Positions 15,022 through 17,740 of a stretch of DNA of 17,740 nt are shown in pieces (within the stretch, counting starts at the first letter, position 1; every line of letters begins with the position of its first letter). Origin of the DNA: Acidobacteriota bacterium (lineage in GTDB: Bacteria > Acidobacteriota > Terriglobia > Terriglobales > Acidobacteriaceae); assembly GCA_003225595.1 (NCBI GenBank), contig QIAR01000151.1, forward strand, positions 1 through 17,740, in the 5' to 3' direction. Both the position numbers and the translations under genes were made by a program. The notes under the pieces are model-generated. The model had not been told where the DNA came from, did not search any database, and was given only the letters and a program-made list of their open reading frames with translations.

Positions 15022-16556
15022 ACGCTGTCGCCGAGACGGCGCAGAATTTGCCACAAGGAGTGGATTACATCCGGTTCCTGCCGGAGACCGTGCTCTCCAT
15101 TTCCGGCCTAATTGTGATGGTGCTCGACCCCCTGGTGGACGAGGAGCACAGCCAGAAAACGCTCGGCGTGATCGCGCTGATCGGCACGCTGGCTGCTTTG
15201 GCCGCTACTATCTTTATGTCTCACTATCCCGGGCTCGCCTTCTGGAACATGATTCGCGTGGATAGCTTCAGCGTCTTCTTCCATTTCCTGGTGATCACGA
15301 TCGCGGCGCTGGTGATTCTGACTTCGTACGAGTACATGACGGTACAGCGCATCCGGGCTGGCGAATACTACGGTCTGATCTTGTTCGGCGTTGTCGGGAT
15401 GGCGCTTATGTCCTCGGCGGTGGAGCTGGTTCTGATCTTCATCGCCCTGGAGATTTCGTCGATCTCTACCTACATCCTGGCGGGATTCCGCCGCCGCGAG
15501 GCCTCGAGCAGCGAGTCTTCACTCAAATACTTCCTGCTCGGCTCTTTCGCCACGGCATTCTTTCTTTATGGCATTGCTCTTATGTTTGGGGCGACGGGAT
15601 CAACGAACATCATTCTGATCAGTCAGGCCTTGCACTCTGGTGCACCCATACTCGCCTATGTAGCGATGGCGCTGATGTTCGTCGGATTGGGATTCAAAGT
15701 AGCATCAGCCCCATTCCACATCTGGACGCCCGACGTCTACGAAGGCGCACCTGCTCCAATCGTGGGTTTGATGTCGACCGGTCCGAAGGCGGCCGTCTTC
15801 GCCGTACTACTGCGGATTTTCTTCCAAGCCAATGCCCCGGGACGCTTTTGGTTGATCTGGGTTTCGGCGGCACTGTCGATGACGATTGGCAATATCGCAG
15901 CCCTGGTGCAGACCAACATCAAACGCCTGCTGGCCTATTCTTCGATTGCACACGCGGGATATCTGCTGGTGGCCTTTGCAGTCCCGCAGGATGCCCTCGC
16001 GAACATTGGCATTTCGGCCGCCATGTTCTACACCGCCGCCTATGCCGCCATGAACGTTGGCGCCTTTGCCGTGGTGAGCCATTTCGCAGCGGCAGGTGAG
16101 CGCTACGTTGCCCTGGAGGATTATGCCGGGTTGGGGCGGCGCTCTCCCCTACTGGCGGCAACATTCACCATCTTTCTTTTGTCGCTGATCGGAATTCCCA
16201 TCACTGGCGGCTTTTTTGCCAAGTTCTACGTGTTCAGTGCGGCCCTGAGAGCCAACCTGGTCGGGCTGACGATTATCGGCGTAATCAACAGCGCAATTGG
16301 CGCTTATTACTATCTGCGGGTAATCGTGGTGATGTACATGCGCGAGCCCCGCGAGGAAGTCCCAGTAGCCCCGGTCCCGGCATCATTGGGGATGGCATTG
16401 GCGATTACGGTGATCGCAACCATCTATCTCGGCGTGCTTCCCGGGCGCGTCGTCGATTATTCCCTGCGCTCGGCCAGCCAGTTGCTTAGCCCAGAGGCAG
16501 CGGCGAATTCCACGAGCGTGCCGTCGCGCATGAATCCCTCTGCTGGCGTGCCTTAG
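15018..16556 (+). CDS. nuoN: NADH-quinone oxidoreductase subunit N (antiporter-like)
   Basis: A 512-residue proton-pumping membrane subunit (ND2 family), last gene of the operon. Landmarks: LIFIALEISSISTYILAGF (Glu145), SSLKYFLLGSF (Lys170), GLGFKVASAPFHIWTPDVYE (Lys227), STGPKAAVF (Lys255) and NIKRLLAYSSIAHAGYLLVA. The C-terminal about 25 residues are polar and low-complexity (AAANSTSVPSRMNPSAG). It overlaps nuoM by 4 nt. No convincing intrinsic terminator was seen in the 100 bp after the stop; only an 11-bp palindrome AAGTGACACTT (16574-16584) and a weak hairpin. Confidence 0.97.
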   Translation: MNAVAETAQNLPQGVDYIRFLPETVLSISGLIVMVLDPLVDEEHSQKTLGVIALIGTLAALAATIFMSHYPGLAFWNMIRVDSFSVFFHFLVITIAALVILTSYEYMTVQRIRAGEYYGLILFGVVGMALMSSAVELVLIFIALEISSISTYILAGFRRREASSSESSLKYFLLGSFATAFFLYGIALMFGATGSTNIILISQALHSGAPILAYVAMALMFVGLGFKVASAPFHIWTPDVYEGAPAPIVGLMSTGPKAAVFAVLLRIFFQANAPGRFWLIWVSAALSMTIGNIAALVQTNIKRLLAYSSIAHAGYLLVAFAVPQDALANIGISAAMFYTAAYAAMNVGAFAVVSHFAAAGERYVALEDYAGLGRRSPLLAATFTIFLLSLIGIPITGGFFAKFYVFSAALRANLVGLTIIGVINSAIGAYYYLRVIVVMYMREPREEVPVAPVPASLGMALAITVIATIYLGVLPGRVVDYSLRSASQLLSPEAAANSTSVPSRMNPSAGVP

Positions 16557-16677
16557 GATTCAAACCTATATTAAAGTGACACTTGAATGGCTACTGCGAT
16601 CTTAAAGCATTACTTCATGTTAAGTTCGCCGCAACATCGCGCCCCGCTGAAACCAACTCGCGACGAGTACGGGCTAT

Positions 16678-16828
16678 ACTCTTCCCCGCGCCGTTCGGAC
16701 CCAAAAATCCGGAATCTCTCCTGCTTCCCTCGCAATAGAAACCCGTCGAGAGCCCGAACCCCGCGTCCAGTACTGAATAGACCCCGGTACCCGTTTGTGA
16801 TACTCTCAAAGTCAAGTACGGCTGCCAT
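16678..16828 (-). pseudogene. Decayed ABC-transporter ATPase fragment (frameshifted, truncated)
   Basis: On the minus strand, frame one reads VLDFESITNGYRG..GRGVRALDG from an ATG at 16828 down to about 16742. A different frame then reads GFLGPNGAGKS at 16710-16678. These are, in the right order, the N-terminal strand, the 'ALDG' A-loop region and the Walker A motif of an ABC ATPase. Only 31 nt separate them, where a family member would be expected to have about 33, so a roughly 2-nt deletion explains the frameshift. Walker A is followed by Ile (ATA) in place of Thr, and then similarity stops; Walker B and the LSGGQ signature are missing. It is a remnant, not a gene. Its former partner genes are not in the window. 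Confidence 0.65.
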
Positions 16829-16942
16829 TGCTCTTTTATCCTATTTGCCTCGTTAACTTGGCAATGGTTCATCCCTGTCTTATATTCTCTAACGCAAGCG
16901 ATCGCCTACTGCGCCGGTCAAATGAAATCTATCGAAATGAGA

Positions 16943-16972
16943 TTGACAAAACGGGCTGTATCTCGGCATCAT
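16943..16972 (+). promoter_or_regulatory. Candidate promoter for the Flp-type pilin gene
   Basis: A perfect -35 TTGACA (16943-16948) is followed after 18 bp by CATCAT (16967-16972), a 4-of-6 match to the -10 consensus. Transcription would start near 16980, about 58 nt before the pilin ATG. The gap 16557-17037 otherwise holds only the ABC ATPase remnant. Confidence 0.35.
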
Positions 16973-17037
16973 GGGTTCAATCAGTGACGCAATCAAGCCA
17001 GCCTTGCTTTAACTCAGCCCAAACCCCCGGAGGAAGA

Positions 17038-17205
17038 ATGTCAGATTTTATTCGCAGAATCTGGTCAGACGATGAAGGTCAGGATATCGCCGAATACGCC
17101 GTAATGCTGGCGGTAATCCTGGTCCTTGTGGTGGGTACCATACGTCTGATCGGATCAAACTCCAATACCGTCTTTTCCAGTGTAGCCAGCGCCGTTGCCC
17201 AGTAG
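17038..17205 (+). CDS. Flp/Fap-type (class IVb) pilin subunit
   Basis: A 55-residue prepilin. A short charged leader MSDFIRRIWSDDEG (residues 1-14) precedes QDIAEYAVMLAVILVLVVG. The prepilin peptidase site would be after Gly14, placing Glu at +5 and Tyr at +6 of the mature protein, as in Flp pilins (the E-Y pair). A single hydrophobic helix follows, then a short polar tail (SNSNTVFSSVASAVAQ). A strong GGAGGA (17029-17034) lies just upstream of the ATG and supports this start; the frame is open further upstream but without such a site. It would be assembled by a tad/cpa secretion system, none of which is in this window, so this is an isolated pilin gene. No terminator is evident between it and the downstream leader. 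Confidence 0.9.
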   Translation: MSDFIRRIWSDDEGQDIAEYAVMLAVILVLVVGTIRLIGSNSNTVFSSVASAVAQ

Positions 17206-17357
17206 CGAGGCTGAGTACACGTAACCAGAGTCTTGGAAAGCACATCTTCAGGGAAAAATGCGCCACCTCAAAGGGTGAACTAGGCTGATTCCGCGAGGGC
17301 GCGACGGAGGTTCGTACTTGACCTGGGGATGAGCAAAAAGCTCGATTGCCAAATACT

Positions 17358-17462
17358 ATGATCCGATTTAACTACTTCATTTCCTGGTTTCGCTACTGGT
17401 TTGCTGAGAGTGGCGGCGCTGGCGGAGCTTGCGGGCAGATCGGATTTGCAATGATCGCCTAA
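17358..17462 (+). CDS. Aromatic-rich leader peptide upstream of DAHP synthase
   Basis: A 34-codon reading frame that starts with ATG at 17358 and ends with TAA at 17460-17462. Residues 4-15 read FNYFISWFRYWF: four Phe, two Tyr and two Trp in twelve codons, the signature of an attenuator leader peptide that stalls ribosomes when aminoacylated Phe-, Tyr- or Trp-tRNA is scarce. The remaining 19 residues are small and Gly/Ala-rich (AESGGAGGACGQIGFAMIA), a longer tail than in trpL or pheL. It lies about 100 bp before the DAHP synthase start, with an intrinsic terminator between them. Weak point: no Shine-Dalgarno sequence is visible before the ATG; an in-frame TTG at 17346 is an alternative with none either. 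Confidence 0.75.
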   Translation: MIRFNYFISWFRYWFAESGGAGGACGQIGFAMIA

Positions 17463-17516
17463 GGTCAAAAAGCTTTAAGCAGCCGCGATTCTCAAGGGTC
17501 GCGGCTTTTGTTTTTT
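17367..17516 (+). promoter_or_regulatory. Ribosome-mediated transcription attenuator of aroF
   Basis: Three exclusive pairings are visible. Hairpin 1:2: CGCTACT (17391-17397, inside the Arg-Tyr-Trp codons) with AGTGGCG (17409-17415), 7 bp with one G-U. Antiterminator 2:3: GCGGCGCT (17413-17420) with AGC-A-GCCGC (17478-17486), 8 bp with one bulged A. Terminator 3:4: 17481-17488 with 17499-17506. Pairings 1:2 and 2:3 share 17413-17415; 2:3 and 3:4 share 17482-17486. A ribosome stalled on the aromatic codons (17367-17402) would open 1:2, free segment 2, and favour readthrough into DAHP synthase. The pairings are read from the sequence; the mechanism is inferred from classical amino-acid-operon attenuators. 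Confidence 0.7.
17481..17516 (+). terminator. Intrinsic terminator (attenuator) before aroF
   Basis: AGCCGCGA (17481-17488) and TCGCGGCT (17499-17506) form a perfect 8-bp GC-rich stem with a 10-nt loop, followed by a T-tract to 17516 interrupted by one G at 17510. It lies 18 nt after the stop codon of the aromatic leader peptide and 43 nt before the DAHP synthase ATG, the position expected of an attenuator. Confidence 0.85.
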
Positions 17517-17559
17517 GGGACCGAATACAAGAATTTCTGAGGAGGAGGGCCTCGTAGAG

Positions 17560-17740
17560 ATGATTGTCAACATGTCAGAAAAGGCAACCGAAGAGCAAAT
17601 CGCGCACGTGGTCGAACGCATCCGCGAAGCAGGGTATCAACCCCACCTGACGCGGGGCACGGAACGCACCATCGTAGCCGCCGTGGGCAGCGGAGGCCGC
17701 CGCCACGAAATTGAAGCATTGAGTGCGGCCCCCGGGGTCG
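17560..17740 (+). CDS. aroF: 3-deoxy-7-phosphoheptulonate (DAHP) synthase, N-terminal part
   Basis: Partial: the gene runs off the right edge after 60 codons. The visible region (MIVNMSEKATEEQIAHVVER, then IREAGYQPHLTRGTERTIVA) matches the N-terminal ferredoxin-like regulatory domain of type I-beta DAHP synthases, such as the Thermotoga enzyme, where this domain mediates feedback inhibition by Tyr/Phe. The enzyme condenses phosphoenolpyruvate with erythrose 4-phosphate, the first step of the shikimate pathway. The catalytic barrel is not in the window. The ATG at 17560 is preceded by a GGAGGAGG tract (17541-17548) at a rather long distance of about 11 nt. The upstream leader and terminator suggest control by aromatic amino acid supply at transcription as well as by feedback. 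Confidence 0.88.
   Translation, partial: MIVNMSEKATEEQIAHVVERIREAGYQPHLTRGTERTIVAAVGSGGRRHEIEALSAAPGV

Noticed and set aside
16587..16856. Plus-strand 89-codon frame after nuoN
   Set aside because: No domain, no ribosome-binding site, and it overlaps the ABC ATPase remnant on the opposite strand; probably non-coding.
16825..16867. CCATTGC...GCAATGG inverted repeat as a terminator
   Set aside because: Only 7 bp with a long AT-rich loop and no T-tract; not a convincing terminator on either strand.
17354..17359. TACTAT as a -10 hexamer overlapping the leader start codon
   Set aside because: It has no -35 at a suitable distance (TTGACC at 17318-17323 is 30 bp away). If it were a promoter it would start transcription after the leader ATG, which conflicts with the conserved-looking leader and stem architecture.

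Overview
This window looks like a chromosomal piece of an Acidobacteriota (Terriglobia-like) genome. The clues are the protein sequences, the many AT-rich self-complementary spacers, a four-helix-bundle (S23/IVS-type) gene lodged in an operon, and dispersed GATCC..GGATGAC-type intergenic repeats. The taxonomic call is inference; no rRNA or other marker gene is present.

Layout. Positions 1-2000 are minus-strand accessory genes: a small CxxC protein and a MerR-family regulator (153-926) behind a strong candidate autoregulatory operator, then a conserved hypothetical and a ThiS-like sulfur carrier (1190-1992). A divergent intergenic region (about 1993-2268) carries a promoter candidate for the plus-strand respiratory operon. 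Positions 2269-16556 encode the proton-pumping NADH:quinone oxidoreductase (complex I): nuoA, C, D, E, F, G, H, J, K, L, M, N. NuoE/F/G form the NADH-oxidising module, NuoC/D part of the quinone module, and NuoA/H/J/K/L/M/N the membrane proton-pumping arm. The iron-sulfur subunits NuoB (cluster N2) and NuoI (N6a/N6b) are absent and must be encoded elsewhere if the enzyme is functional. Junctions D/E, E/F, F/G and H/J are filled with repetitive inverted-repeat spacers. One spacer holds a four-helix-bundle gene and another a MITE-like element, which sits where nuoI would be expected.

Positions 16557-17037 hold a decayed, frameshifted fragment of an ABC-transporter ATPase on the minus strand and a promoter candidate for a small Flp-type pilin (17038-17205). 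The right edge begins a type I-beta DAHP synthase (aroF, partial), the first enzyme of aromatic amino acid synthesis.

The most exciting element lies between the pilin and aroF. A 34-codon reading frame (17358-17462) has 8 Phe/Tyr/Trp codons within 12 consecutive codons. It is followed by mutually exclusive 1:2, 2:3 and 3:4 RNA pairings, the last a textbook intrinsic terminator (17481-17516). This is a strong candidate for a ribosome-mediated transcription attenuator that senses all three aromatic amino acids in front of DAHP synthase.
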